A stretch of 56,974 bases of DNA from Halieaceae bacterium (lineage in GTDB: Bacteria > Pseudomonadota > Gammaproteobacteria > Pseudomonadales > Halieaceae). The notes under the pieces were generated by a model. That model was not told the origin of the DNA and ran no database searches. It worked only from the letters and a program-made list of their open reading frames with translations. The translations under genes and the position numbers were made by a program. Of the stretch, positions 7,565-16,907 are shown piece by piece. The stretch's first letter is position 1. Every line of letters begins with the position of its first letter. The stretch covers positions 1 to 56,974 of the forward strand of contig JANQIO010000097.1 in assembly GCA_028282105.1 (NCBI GenBank), given 5' to 3'.

Positions 7565-9871
7565 TTAGGAATCATGCTTCTGTTCTTCGCTTGTCAATAA
7601 GCGCCCATGCAGCTTGAGGTACGCGGACATGCTGTGATCACCCGTGAACTCTTTGAGCTTGGAGCGTAAGGCGTCCCGATCGGCTGTGACATCGACGACA
7701 TCCAGAACGCGGAACCAGGTCGGCGGGTCCATGACGGCGGTACCGTTCTCGTTGAAATAGATCACGCGGCCGGCATGCTCATACTCATAGATCTGGTCGA
7801 TCTCGACGGTAAATGGTATGCGCGGCACGATATCTCGCTGATTGATGGACCGCGTGTATCGATTGGGCATAAGCGAGTCAATCAACCGGGCGCACTTGGC
7901 GTCACCCACCCGGGGTTGTCCAAAGGTGTGGAGCCCCCCAACAGTGGCGCGAGTCTTGCTGTCTTGCAGCTCGAGTGTGAAACGAAGCGCACTGAGCGTT
8001 GCGAGAGCGCCTCCCAGGCTATGGCCGGTGAACCACACCGGAAGCCCCCTTTCCACCACCTTCTGCTCAAGCAGCCATCGTGAAACGTCGGGCCATATCC
8101 GGTCTAGCGCCTTGCTAAATCCGGCGTGCAGCTGTGCAGAGCTGCCCCCCAGCCAGACCGGTCGCCGCTGAGTGACATCTGCATTGGTAATCCAGTCCTG
8201 AAGTTCCTTTTCGCTGCCTCTAAATGCGACAAAAACGGCCTTGCCGGTGACAGCCACGAGGCACTGCGTGTCAATGACAGTGTCTTCGAGCAAACAGCCT
8301 GAAGCACCAATAGACTCAAGGCTGCGCTCAATCTCTACTGAGCCCTGGTAGGCCATATGCGATAGCCGGGCGCACCAATAGATGTTCCTCAGATCGAATC
8401 CGTAGTTTCGATCATTGAACTCGCGCAGGCTGTCCAGATCGGCCTGGTCGACTGCCACACCCGTGAGGCTGCTCTTCTTTGCGGGTGCTGCCGTGACTTC
8501 GCCCTCGGCCGGTGGCGGCGAACCGGTGCTTATAGGATCACGCACCAGCCCCGACGACTTGATCGCACCACGTGCCTGCACCAGTTTCTGTAGCAGGTCG
8601 AACCAAAACGGCGCGCCTAAGGAGACGGCTGCCGCCGTCAACCCTATCCCGATCAACTTGAGCAACCAGAAAAGCTCATAGTCATCGGGCAAACCCGCGA
8701 GATCGTCTGCCTCGGCTTTCTGTCGAGCGTCTAGTGCCCGGTGTGCAGAGGCTTCTCCCCCCAGCTCCTGAACACCGGGTCCGCCAACGCCCTGCACGGG
8801 GTTCTGCTCAGAAACCGCCGTTTCACCTGAGGACGATGCGGGTCCAGCCTCGGTCGCTGACACCAACAGCTCCTTCCCCTTGGCGGATGCATCTCCGATA
8901 TTCGCTTGGGCTTGTCTCTCACGGCTAGGCAGTGGAAACCTCAGATACCGTGGATCGACCCTATCCCAGCCAATATGCGGCAGAAGCTCAGTGGTACCGG
9001 CCTTGATGACGGCGCTCTCGACACAGTCCTCGTCGCTGATTTGGAATAGCCGGCACGCAGATTCTAAAGACACTGGATCACCGTAAGCGCCAGGAAGTGG
9101 CTTTTCCCGCTGAGCGTCATCGTCTTGCTCGGCTTTAGCAGACGCCTCCCTTTCGGCGAGTGCCGTGGCAAACTTAACCCGGCTCTCGCGCAGCGTTGGA
9201 TCCTCGAGCAACTGCTTGAACATCGATATCGCATCGGCATTCAGCACGGTGGCGACGACAAAGCCGGTCCCCATTAAGTACTCGCGGATCTTGCGCTTGT
9301 AGTGTCCGTGGGACCGTTCCGCGGTGTGTTCGAACCACTGTTGAATAAGCGAATTGAATCGATCGACATCGCAGTCAGCCTGCACCCAGAGCTTTCGGAG
9401 CTTAGGATAGTAGGAGGGTAGTCCGTTAGGCCTAGGAGCTTGACGGAAGAACTGATCAAGGACAGCAGGCGTTAGCGTCACACTGTGCGCCCTATCTCGA
9501 TTGAGCAGTAAATCTAGCAGTACATCTGTGAACACCTCGGCTCTGATATAGGACGGGCCGCGTTTAAAGTTGGCGTCCAACTCCATGTCTGGATACTCAA
9601 TCCTCTCAGCGGAAGCGAAGTTACTGCGCAGCCAGCGCCAGGCGTTGGCAAAGAACTCTTTGTAAACCCTCCTTCCTATGGAGATGCGTCGAATATCCTC
9701 ATGAGCGTAGAACGCTTCGGTATCTTCTCTAATTAGGCTACGAATCGAACGCTTGAGAGCTCGTGGTTTGGTACGACAAATGTTTGATATCGATTCCGCG
9801 ACAGCGGATACAACTAGACTAAGGATCAGGAAAACAGAAAACAGTCCGATAAATGCGTCGATGGGCTCCAC
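7565..9871 (-). CDS. Membrane-anchored class 3 lipase fusion protein
   Basis: A 768-residue two-part protein. The N-terminal half carries a hydrophobic helix at about 8-28 (IGLFSVFLILSLVVSAVAES), a charged region, and a second membrane segment at about 403-428 that ends LGAPFWFDLLQKLV. That phrase is familiar from a widespread family of bacterial membrane proteins of unknown function. After a proline-rich linker (about 440-470) comes a complete class 3 lipase domain (about 485-755): GHSLGG with Ser618, Asp680 in NQRDIVPRIP and His746 in TGDHSMSAY. The domain order suggests that the lipase half is tethered to the inner membrane. It is the first gene of a two-gene operon with the 948-residue coiled-coil protein. 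The substrate is unknown; a membrane phospholipid or a lipid-linked target is possible. Confidence 0.78.
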   Translation of the reverse strand: MEPIDAFIGLFSVFLILSLVVSAVAESISNICRTKPRALKRSIRSLIREDTEAFYAHEDIRRISIGRRVYKEFFANAWRWLRSNFASAERIEYPDMELDANFKRGPSYIRAEVFTDVLLDLLLNRDRAHSVTLTPAVLDQFFRQAPRPNGLPSYYPKLRKLWVQADCDVDRFNSLIQQWFEHTAERSHGHYKRKIREYLMGTGFVVATVLNADAISMFKQLLEDPTLRESRVKFATALAEREASAKAEQDDDAQREKPLPGAYGDPVSLESACRLFQISDEDCVESAVIKAGTTELLPHIGWDRVDPRYLRFPLPSRERQAQANIGDASAKGKELLVSATEAGPASSSGETAVSEQNPVQGVGGPGVQELGGEASAHRALDARQKAEADDLAGLPDDYELFWLLKLIGIGLTAAAVSLGAPFWFDLLQKLVQARGAIKSSGLVRDPISTGSPPPAEGEVTAAPAKKSSLTGVAVDQADLDSLREFNDRNYGFDLRNIYWCARLSHMAYQGSVEIERSLESIGASGCLLEDTVIDTQCLVAVTGKAVFVAFRGSEKELQDWITNADVTQRRPVWLGGSSAQLHAGFSKALDRIWPDVSRWLLEQKVVERGLPVWFTGHSLGGALATLSALRFTLELQDSKTRATVGGLHTFGQPRVGDAKCARLIDSLMPNRYTRSINQRDIVPRIPFTVEIDQIYEYEHAGRVIYFNENGTAVMDPPTWFRVLDVVDVTADRDALRSKLKEFTGDHSMSAYLKLHGRLLTSEEQKHDS

Positions 9872-10180
9872 TGAGTTATCCCCTATGCTTTATTGCTCTA
9901 CCTGGTGCGAACACCGTGCGCATAGTTGATTGACGCAAGCTTTGCACACGGATCGGCCAGTCAATCTACAGAATTTCCAGGACTTGCGGGCCATAAAAGC
10001 CTAGACCGGGAATCGCCTTCTTCAAGTAATCGAATGGTCTAGTCCCCCTGGCTGGGAACGCGAGCACATCCTGCTGCCAATTTCTTGCGCTCAGGCGCGG
10101 CATCCGGCCCCGGGCCGTGATCGGTCCGCCACCGTGCTACTCAGTTATACGATGTCCTTTGACCAGAAGGAGTCAGCTTT
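9872..10180. other. Intergenic region between divergent units
   Basis: Separates the divergent lipase operon (minus) and the exported-protein pair (plus) and must hold promoters for both. I could not pick a convincing promoter. A Shine-Dalgarno (AAGGAG) lies just before 10181. Confidence 0.4.
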
Positions 10181-10719
10181 ATGTCAGTAAAATTGAAACC
10201 CCTGGCCACCACGGCGACATGCCTTTTTTGTGCTAGTCCGGGTTCGCCAAGGCGGAGAGCGCATCGTTCAAAGTTGCCCTCGAAGTGCGCTAATATGACT
10301 GCGCGAAGCGGCCGCAACAGCTCACAGATTGCAATGCAGCATGCCAGAAAGTCATGCTGCGGACGCTTGACGTGGCGGTACTTGACGAGGCCGCAGGCGC
10401 CAGATCGGTCGCCAGCTACGGGACACAGACTGAACGCTGGTCTAGCCTTGGCGGTATCTTCTGTGGCGAAGACAGGTCCGTCACGGTGGATGTGGAAATA
10501 CGGTCACCCGAAGATGAGCGTTTCCGGATTGAGCTCGCCTACGAGTACACGGCTGACGACAGCGGCATCATAGCGGACAGCACGTCTGTGAACGCGATGC
10601 CGGGTGACGGGCCGTGGGTCGGGAGAAGCTCCATAACTGAGATGGATGCGGATATCGACGGAAGCACCCAGGTTGCGGCCTTCCTGAGACTGGCTGTACT
10701 GAGCACAGACGCGCTCTAG
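10181..10719 (+). pseudogene. Decayed paralogue of the following exported protein
   Basis: A Shine-Dalgarno (AAGGAG) and an ATG at 10181 open a signal-peptide-like start (MSVKLKPLATTATCLFC), but the rest of the gene lies in another frame. In that frame the sequence VALEVR-stop-YDCAK (stop TAA at 10291-10293) aligns with VTVEVLEFDCLN of the gene at 10828. The alignment continues through DCNAACQK and VDVEIRSPEDERFRIELAY to NAMPGDGPWVGRSSITE, matching LEVKLDTGVPVDGRYQVEL and LLMIPGEGPARASGGMTE of the intact copy. At least one frameshift and one in-frame stop separate start and body, so this is a broken tandem duplicate. A shorter product from the ATG at 10354 remains possible. Confidence 0.7.
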
Positions 10720-10827
10720 GCAGCCTGCGCCACAGCCCCTGCAAGACAAGTAGCCCCTCTACTTCTCAGCCTCTACCGGCGTGCGCTAGTATCCGGCTCG
10801 CTGGTACCAAAAGGAGGAGTCTGGCAG

Positions 10828-11388
10828 ATGTCCAAACCGAAGCGAGTGATGGCGGCTTCCCTGTGCGTATTGAGCCTTGGCCTGACATCATCAGACGCTG
10901 ACAATGCAACAGAAGCACAGGGTGGTACCCAGGCGGTACAGGTAACCGTTGAGGTACTGGAGTTCGATTGCCTGAACGCCACCACGGATCTGGTGAAGTG
11001 CAACAGCGTGATGCGCGCTGCCAGGACCAGCGTCCCCGATACCAGCGTGTTGTCAGCCGTGGCGCCTGAGGTCCGCAAGGTCGAGTACAGCGGCCTGCTC
11101 TACCCGGACCAATTGCTGCGGGGTAAGGCCAGCGAGGGTGATACGCGACTGGAAGTAAAGCTCGATACGGGCGTGCCGGTGGATGGGCGTTACCAGGTGG
11201 AGCTGCGGGCCAAATACATCAGGGAAGGCAACCGACTGACCTCGCTCAACAGCTCGCTGCTGATGATTCCGGGCGAGGGCCCCGCGCGCGCCTCCGGCGG
11301 CATGACGGAGCGCGCGGTGAAAATAAAAGGCAAGGAGCGCCGCGTGTCCAGATACGAACTGGTGCAGCTACGCCTGGAGACACCCTGA
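10828..11388 (+). CDS. Small exported protein, intact paralogue
   Basis: A 186-residue protein with a signal peptide (MSKPKRVMAASLCVLSLGLTSSDA), so it is probably periplasmic. The mature part is mostly beta strand (QAVQVTVEVLEFDC, TRLEVKLDTGVPVDGRYQVEL, RYELVQLRLETP) and has two cysteines near the N-terminus (FDCLNA, VKCNS) that could pair. I recognise no family; the layout suggests a small beta-sandwich. A strong AAGGAGGAG precedes the ATG. A broken copy lies immediately upstream, so the pair arose by tandem duplication. It converges with the GGDEF-EAL gene 22 bp away. Confidence 0.65.
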   Translation: MSKPKRVMAASLCVLSLGLTSSDADNATEAQGGTQAVQVTVEVLEFDCLNATTDLVKCNSVMRAARTSVPDTSVLSAVAPEVRKVEYSGLLYPDQLLRGKASEGDTRLEVKLDTGVPVDGRYQVELRAKYIREGNRLTSLNSSLLMIPGEGPARASGGMTERAVKIKGKERRVSRYELVQLRLETP

Positions 11389-11410
11389 GACCGTGGGGGC
11401 CGCTTCTGTG

Positions 11411-13315
11411 CTAACGCCCCAGGGAATCGACGTAGCGCAGAAACTCTCCGCTCTCCATGGCTCGCGCCCAATAGAACCCCTGCCCCACATCGCAGCCCAG
11501 CTCAGCGACCTTGCTGGCCACCGCCTGGCTGTCCACGCCCTCGGCCACCGTGGTCAGCGCAAAGCTGTGGGCGATGCCCAGCATGGCCTGCACCAGGGCC
11601 TCGTCACCCTGGTCGGTATCCACCCGGGATATAAAGCTGCGGTCCACCTTGAGCACATTGGTGCGCAGCCGCTTCAGGTACTGCAGGCTGGAGTAGCCGG
11701 TACCGAAATCGTCGATCGCCAGTGATACCCCCATCTCGCCGAGCTGGTCTATCGCCTCCCTCACCTGCCCGCCGTACTCGATCAGCATGGTCTCGGTGAG
11801 TTCCAGCTCCAGCAGTTCCGGGGCCAGCCCGCTGTCTGCCAGCGCGCCTTCCACCAGTTCGACGATGTGGCCGCGCTTGAAATCCATCGGTGATACGTTT
11901 ACCGACACTGACAGCTCGGGATAGCCGGCGGAGTGCCAGTCGACACAGGCCTGGCAGGCCTGCGGTATGACCCAGTCGGTAATGTCGACGATCACCCCAC
12001 TGCGCTCCGCCAGCTGGATGAAACTACCCGGGTACAGCAGGCCTTCCCTGGGGTGCTGCCAGCGCACCAGGGCTTCCGCCCCCACTACCTGGTCCCTGCC
12101 CAGTGCCAGCTTGGGCTGGAAATGCAGTTCGAACTGGCGCTTGGCCACCGCCTCTCGCAGCTCGGTGAGCAGGTTCAAATCGCGGGTGGCGTCGATATTC
12201 ATGGCGCTGTTGAAGAAGCGGTAGCCATTACGCCCCTTCTCTTTGACATCGTACATGGCGATATCGGCGAGCTTGCTCACCACATCAAATTCCTCGCCAT
12301 CCGCCGGCGACATGGCGATGCCTATGGAGGCTGTCAGAACCACGTTGGCATCGCCCAGCGCCGTGGGCTGACGAATAGCATCCAGCAGCTTGAGCGCAAT
12401 GTTGGCGGCCTGCTCCTGGGACTGGATATCTTCCAGGATCACCAGAAATTCATCGCCACCCTGCCGACAGACCTGGTCGCTGTCCCGCAGCGCTGACTCC
12501 AGGCGCACCGCCACCTTCACCAGCATGTCATCGCCGGCCTGGTGCCCGTAGCTGTCGTTCACCGACTTGAAGTGGTCCAGGTCGACAAACAGGGTCGCCA
12601 CCATCTTGTTCTGGCGCCGGGCCAGTGCCTGGGCGTGATTGAAAAACTCCCGGGCCAGGGAGCGGTTGGGCAAACCGGTCAGCGCGTCGTGAAACACCAG
12701 TCGCTCAATGCGCGCCTGGGATTCGATCACCCGTTGGTTTTCCGCCTGCAGGCTGGCGAAGATATGGCGCAGGTCCCGGGAGATCACCCAGGCAATGTAC
12801 GAGGACACCAGCAGGATCACCAGGATAATCACCATGGCGGTGAGACCGCTGGCGCCAGGCGCGTTGGTATGCCAGCCGAAATGATTGGCCAGACCTATCG
12901 CCGCCACCGTGGCACTGGCGTAGACCACCATCGCAAAGAACAGCTTGCGGTGCCCCATGAGGGCGGTGAACACGATCAGCACCGGGAAACCCAGCACTAC
13001 CTCGTCGCGCAGCCCCTTGAACAACCACATAAACAGGCTGAGAATTACCGCGATCATGCTCAGTAGCAGGGCACGGGCCAGATCGGCCTGGTCACGCCGC
13101 ACCAGCCAGGGCACCAGGCACATGGATGCTGCCGTCATGCCGAGCATGCCTTCCACCAGGCCTACGCGGCCCTGCCCCAGGCGCAGCAACAGCACCACAA
13201 CGATGCCGATCTCCAGAGACCAGAAAAGGTGCGTCAGGTGGCGAAAACGAAAGCCGGTTTCAGTCGTTCGCGGAGCGTGACCCCGAGGGTGCGGTTTCCG
13301 GAGATCCTGTTCCAT
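11411..13315 (-). CDS. GGDEF-EAL cyclic-di-GMP enzyme
   Basis: A 634-residue inner-membrane protein that should make and/or degrade cyclic di-GMP. Six or so hydrophobic helices span about 30-180, followed by a short coiled coil (about 183-205). The GGDEF domain (about 205-370) has an intact GGDEF motif at 286-290 and an RxxD inhibitory site (RDSD, 277-280) five residues before it, so it is probably an active, feedback-inhibited diguanylate cyclase. The EAL domain (about 380-630) keeps EAL at 414-416, NVSP near 473-476 and DDFGTGYSSL from 535, so phosphodiesterase activity is likely as well. The N-terminal membrane region is a sensor of unknown input. It is transcribed in the same direction as the lipoprotein gene upstream. 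Confidence 0.92.
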   Translation of the reverse strand: MEQDLRKPHPRGHAPRTTETGFRFRHLTHLFWSLEIGIVVVLLLRLGQGRVGLVEGMLGMTAASMCLVPWLVRRDQADLARALLLSMIAVILSLFMWLFKGLRDEVVLGFPVLIVFTALMGHRKLFFAMVVYASATVAAIGLANHFGWHTNAPGASGLTAMVIILVILLVSSYIAWVISRDLRHIFASLQAENQRVIESQARIERLVFHDALTGLPNRSLAREFFNHAQALARRQNKMVATLFVDLDHFKSVNDSYGHQAGDDMLVKVAVRLESALRDSDQVCRQGGDEFLVILEDIQSQEQAANIALKLLDAIRQPTALGDANVVLTASIGIAMSPADGEEFDVVSKLADIAMYDVKEKGRNGYRFFNSAMNIDATRDLNLLTELREAVAKRQFELHFQPKLALGRDQVVGAEALVRWQHPREGLLYPGSFIQLAERSGVIVDITDWVIPQACQACVDWHSAGYPELSVSVNVSPMDFKRGHIVELVEGALADSGLAPELLELELTETMLIEYGGQVREAIDQLGEMGVSLAIDDFGTGYSSLQYLKRLRTNVLKVDRSFISRVDTDQGDEALVQAMLGIAHSFALTTVAEGVDSQAVASKVAELGCDVGQGFYWARAMESGEFLRYVDSLGR

Positions 13316-13396
13316 GGCCTCTCACTACATCGGTGCAGCGCGTCATAGCACATGCACTATTGAGAGTCTGGCACAGGCCAGGAATTTTGCTCGCGG

Positions 13397-13879
13397 CTAG
13401 TCTTCGCCCCAGTCGAAGTCGTCACTGGTGAAGTCTTCGCCAGCGGTGTTCTCACTGAGGCCCTGGCTGCTATCGCCGCCGTAGCACTCGTCGACCTCAT
13501 CCTTGGCAGTCATGTAGGCCAGCAGCAGCTTGCGCTTGACGTCCATTTCCTCGAGCAGATTGAGGTCTTCGTACAGCAAGGCGTTGCCGTAGCCCTGCAG
13601 CGGGCCGTCTATGGGTCGTGCGCACTTGTGGATGGGCATATTACCCGGTAGCTGCTCGTCAGGGCGGTACAGGAAGATCTGCAGGTCGTCAGCAAAGTAC
13701 GCGAAATCCACATCGCCGTCTTCGGCCCGGTCGGTCAGGCACATGGTGTAGATCAGGAAGGAGTCACAGCTGGTAATGCCGGGATTGTCCACGACCGGAA
13801 ACTGCGACTGCTGGGTAGACGCACAGGCCGTGGTCAGCGCGGCGAAAAGCAGTATGGCAGGAAGGCGAAGCCGGTTCAT
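13397..13879 (-). CDS. Putative lipoprotein, function unknown
   Basis: 160 residues from the ATG at 13879, chosen because it opens a lipoprotein signal (MNRLRLPAILLFAALTTACAS) with a lipobox ending at Cys19. The mature part has further cysteines (SCDSFLIYTMCLTD, HKCARPI, ECYGG) and ends in a strongly acidic tail (EDFTSDDFDWGED). No family is recognised. It is followed on the same strand, 81 bp downstream, by the GGDEF-EAL gene, so the two may share a transcript. It is divergent from arfB. Confidence 0.62.
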   Translation of the reverse strand: MNRLRLPAILLFAALTTACASTQQSQFPVVDNPGITSCDSFLIYTMCLTDRAEDGDVDFAYFADDLQIFLYRPDEQLPGNMPIHKCARPIDGPLQGYGNALLYEDLNLLEEMDVKRKLLLAYMTAKDEVDECYGGDSSQGLSENTAGEDFTSDDFDWGED

Positions 13880-14003
13880 GGTCGTTGAGGAAAGTGGGAA
13901 ACCTGCGCATAGTACGCGCAAGCGAGCGGTTTGTCTGCGGCCCAACGGTAGATACCCCACGTTTTGTGTACCATGTCCCGGTTTTCTCTATGGTAGATAC
14001 GCA

Positions 14004-14417
14004 GTGTTACAAATTTCTGATCAGATTTGCGTTCCCGAAGAAGAAATCGAACTATCGGCAATACGCGCCCAGGGTGCCGGCGGCCAGAATGTCAACAAAG
14101 TCTCCAGCGCCATACACCTGCGCTTTGACATACCCGCCTCTTCCCTGCCCGCTACCGTCAAGGAGCGCCTACTGGCGTCCAGGGATCGTCGCATTTCCAG
14201 CGACGGTGTGCTGGTTATCAAGGCCCAGCGCTACCGCAGCCAGGAGAAGAATCGCGCCGATGCGCTGGCGCGGCTCACCGAACTGCTGGCAGGCGCCAGC
14301 CGGGTGCCTAAACCCCGCCGGGCCACGAAGCCGAGTCATGCCGCTCGTCGTCGCCGCGTGGATGACAAAACCCGCCGAGGCGCCACCAAGGCCATGCGCC
14401 GCAAACCGGAGCACTAG
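14004..14417 (+). CDS. arfB: Peptidyl-tRNA hydrolase ArfB, ribosome rescue
   Basis: 137 residues from a GTG at 14004; this start gives MLQISDQICVPEEEIELSAI, which aligns with the N-terminus of ArfB (YaeJ), and a length close to the E. coli protein. The GGQ motif at 26-28 (AQGAGGQNVNKV) is the catalytic loop that reaches the peptidyl-transferase centre and hydrolyses peptidyl-tRNA on ribosomes stalled without a stop codon. The C-terminal tail is highly basic (RRRVDDKTRRGATKAMRRK), as expected for the part that inserts into the mRNA channel. It is transcribed divergently from the lipoprotein gene. Confidence 0.93.
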   Translation: MLQISDQICVPEEEIELSAIRAQGAGGQNVNKVSSAIHLRFDIPASSLPATVKERLLASRDRRISSDGVLVIKAQRYRSQEKNRADALARLTELLAGASRVPKPRRATKPSHAARRRRVDDKTRRGATKAMRRKPEH

Positions 14418-14563
14418 ACCGGCCATTGGTGGCCTGAGCCGGCTACCGCGATTACACTGGCGCGCAGCTAAACGGATGGATGTCTGATGACAGTCAGCTT
14501 TGTATTGACGGTGTTAACGGCAAAACGATTGGCGTCTGGCCGCCTCCAGGACAGGGAGCGCTG

Positions 14564-15562
14564 ATGGATCCCCTTACCCAGGGCGTGCTCGGCGCCGCTG
14601 CTCCCAAAAGTGTCGCCCCTCCGGAGCATGCCCGTATCGCCTGTCTGCTGGGCTTCCTGGCGGGCATGGCGCCCGATCTGGATGTGTTCATCCGCTCACC
14701 CGAGGATCCGCTGCTGTTCCTTGAGTTCCACCGCCAGTTCACCCATTCGCTGGTGTTCATTCCAGTCGGGGGCTTGATCGTCGGTTACTTGCTGCACCGG
14801 CTATATGCGGCCAGGCGCGGTCTCAGCCTGCGACACTCGGTGATGTATTGCACCCTCGGCTATGCTACCCACGCCCTGCTGGACTCCTGCACCACCTATG
14901 GCACCCAGTTGTTCTGGCCCTTCAGCGACCAGCGCTTCGCCTGGAACACCGTGTCGGTGGTGGACCCCCTGTTTACCCTGCCAATACTGCTACTCATCGG
15001 CATTGCCACCTGGCGTCGCAAAGCGGCGCTGGCCCGGCTGGCACTGGCCTGGGCCATCGCCTATCCCACCCTTGGCCTGGTGCAGCGTGACCGGGCCGAA
15101 GCGGTGGGCTGGGCGCTGGCGGAACAGCGAGGCCACGTACCAATCCGCCTCGAAGCCAAGCCCAGCTTCGCCAACCTGCTGGTATGGAAATTGGTTTACG
15201 AGACGGAGGAGCGCTACCACGTGGACGCCGTGCGCGCCGGCTGGGAGATGTTGACGTTTGAGGGTAACAGCGTGCCCAAGCTGGATGTGCGCAGGGATTT
15301 TCCCTGGCTGGCGCCGGGCAGCCAGCAGGCCCTGGATATCGAACGGTTTCGCTGGTTCTCCAACGGCTACCTGGCCGTGGAACCCGGCAATCCCTACCGC
15401 ATCACCGATATCCGCTATTCCATGGTGCCCAATGAAATCCAGGGCTTGTGGAGCATAGAGCTCGACCCCGCTGCCGAGCCGGACAGTCACGTCGGTTATG
15501 TGGTTTCAAGAGCCGCCGACGAACGCGCCGTGGGAAGCTTTCGCGCCATGTTATTCCCATAA
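14564..15562 (+). CDS. YdjM-like membrane-bound metal-dependent hydrolase
   Basis: 332 residues from the ATG at 14564, which follows CAGGGAGC at good spacing and gives the usual N-terminus MDPLTQGVLGAA. The upstream part of the open frame looks non-coding. The protein belongs to the DUF457/YdjM inner-membrane family: HARIACLLGFLAGMAPDLD and FHRQFTHSLVF provide His and Asp residues typical of the predicted metal site, followed by hydrophobic helices and TLGYATHALLDSCTTYG. Members are annotated as metal-dependent hydrolases, but the substrate is unknown. The C-terminal third is soluble and likely faces the periplasm. Confidence 0.82.
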   Translation: MDPLTQGVLGAAAPKSVAPPEHARIACLLGFLAGMAPDLDVFIRSPEDPLLFLEFHRQFTHSLVFIPVGGLIVGYLLHRLYAARRGLSLRHSVMYCTLGYATHALLDSCTTYGTQLFWPFSDQRFAWNTVSVVDPLFTLPILLLIGIATWRRKAALARLALAWAIAYPTLGLVQRDRAEAVGWALAEQRGHVPIRLEAKPSFANLLVWKLVYETEERYHVDAVRAGWEMLTFEGNSVPKLDVRRDFPWLAPGSQQALDIERFRWFSNGYLAVEPGNPYRITDIRYSMVPNEIQGLWSIELDPAAEPDSHVGYVVSRAADERAVGSFRAMLFP

Positions 15563-15587
15563 TTATCAATGACTTGAAAATTTTTCT

Positions 15588-16907
15588 TTGAGTAAATTCA
15601 AGCCATCGACGGCCGCCGCTGTTGTCATCGCCAATATGATCGGCACCGGTGTATTCACCAGCCTGGGCTACCAACTGGTCGAACTCGAGTCTGGATTTGT
15701 GCTGTTGATGCTGTGGGCGGTGGGTGGCCTGGCGGCACTGTGTGGCGCCCTGTCCTACGCCGAACTGGGTGCTGCCCTGCCCCGCTCCGGGGGTGAATAC
15801 AACTTTCTCTCCGAGATCTACCACCCGGCAGCGGGGTTCGTGTCCGGCTGGGTATCCGCCACCGTAGGCTTCGCGGCGCCCACCGCCCTCGCCGCTCTCA
15901 CCTTTGGCAGCTACCTGGCCTCCGTGGTGCCAGCGCTCTCTCCGCTGTGGCTGGCCACGGGCGTCATCGTGACACTGAGCTTTGTGCACTGCACCAGCCA
16001 TCGGCAATCGGGTGGCGCCCAGAGCCTGCTGACGGTGCTGAAAATCCTGTTGATCCTGGGCTTTAGCGGGCTGGCCTTGCTGTGGGGCAACAACCCGACG
16101 CCCATCGCGTTCAGCCCCCGGCATGGGGATGGCGCCCTGCTGCTGAGCGGCGCCTTCGCAGTGTCGCTGATCTATGTGAACTACGCCTTTTCCGGCTGGA
16201 ATGCCGCCACCTATATCAGCGGCGAGCTGCAAGATCCGCAGCGCCAGCTACCGAGGGTGCTGTTTGGCAGTACCCTGCTGGTGGCTTTGTCCTACCTGCT
16301 GCTGAACTATGTGTTTCTATCGGTGGCGCCGGCGGCGGCCATGAAAGGCCAGGTTGAAGTAGGCTATATCGCCGCCAAATACGTGTTTGGCGGTATGGCC
16401 GCCGACATCATGGGCAGCCTGCTGGCGCTGCTGTTGATCTCCACGGTCAGCGCCATGATTCTGGCGGGGCCGCGGGTGCTGCACGCGATTGGCGAGGACT
16501 TTCCCCTGTTCCGCTACCTGGGCCATACCAATGCCGATGGCATACCGGTGCGCGCGATACTGCTGCAGGCCGGGGTAAGCCTGGCTTTCCTGTGGACGTC
16601 ATCCTTCGAGAGCATTCTGGTATTTGCCGGCGCCACCATGGCGCTCAACACCTTCTTCACGGTGCTCGGCGTGTTTGTGCTGCGCCGTAACCGCCCGCAG
16701 CTAGTGCGACCTTATCGCACCTGGGGCTACCCACTACCACCGCTGGTGTTCCTGGTGATCACCGGCTGGACGCTTTTCTATACTGTGCAGCAACGGCCCC
16801 GGGAGGCCTGGCTGTGCCTGGCCGTACTGGTATCCGGGGCGGCGCTTTACAGGCTGAGCGTGCTGCTCGGACAACGGACTAACGGGAATCGAGATCATGG
16901 ACTTTGA
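15588..16907 (+). CDS. APC-family amino acid permease
   Basis: 439 residues from a TTG at 15588; no better start is available because an upstream ATG is followed by a stop, and the product starts MSKFKPSTAAAVVIANMIGT with the GTG(V)F region typical of the first helix. About twelve hydrophobic helices follow. SYAELGAALPRSGGEYNFL in helix 2-3 and the final HRQSGG loop support an LAT/YfnA-like amino acid/polyamine exchanger. Its last 11 bp overlap the acyl-CoA dehydrogenase start, so they are co-transcribed. Substrate specificity cannot be read from the sequence. Confidence 0.87.
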   Translation: MSKFKPSTAAAVVIANMIGTGVFTSLGYQLVELESGFVLLMLWAVGGLAALCGALSYAELGAALPRSGGEYNFLSEIYHPAAGFVSGWVSATVGFAAPTALAALTFGSYLASVVPALSPLWLATGVIVTLSFVHCTSHRQSGGAQSLLTVLKILLILGFSGLALLWGNNPTPIAFSPRHGDGALLLSGAFAVSLIYVNYAFSGWNAATYISGELQDPQRQLPRVLFGSTLLVALSYLLLNYVFLSVAPAAAMKGQVEVGYIAAKYVFGGMAADIMGSLLALLLISTVSAMILAGPRVLHAIGEDFPLFRYLGHTNADGIPVRAILLQAGVSLAFLWTSSFESILVFAGATMALNTFFTVLGVFVLRRNRPQLVRPYRTWGYPLPPLVFLVITGWTLFYTVQQRPREAWLCLAVLVSGAALYRLSVLLGQRTNGNRDHGL

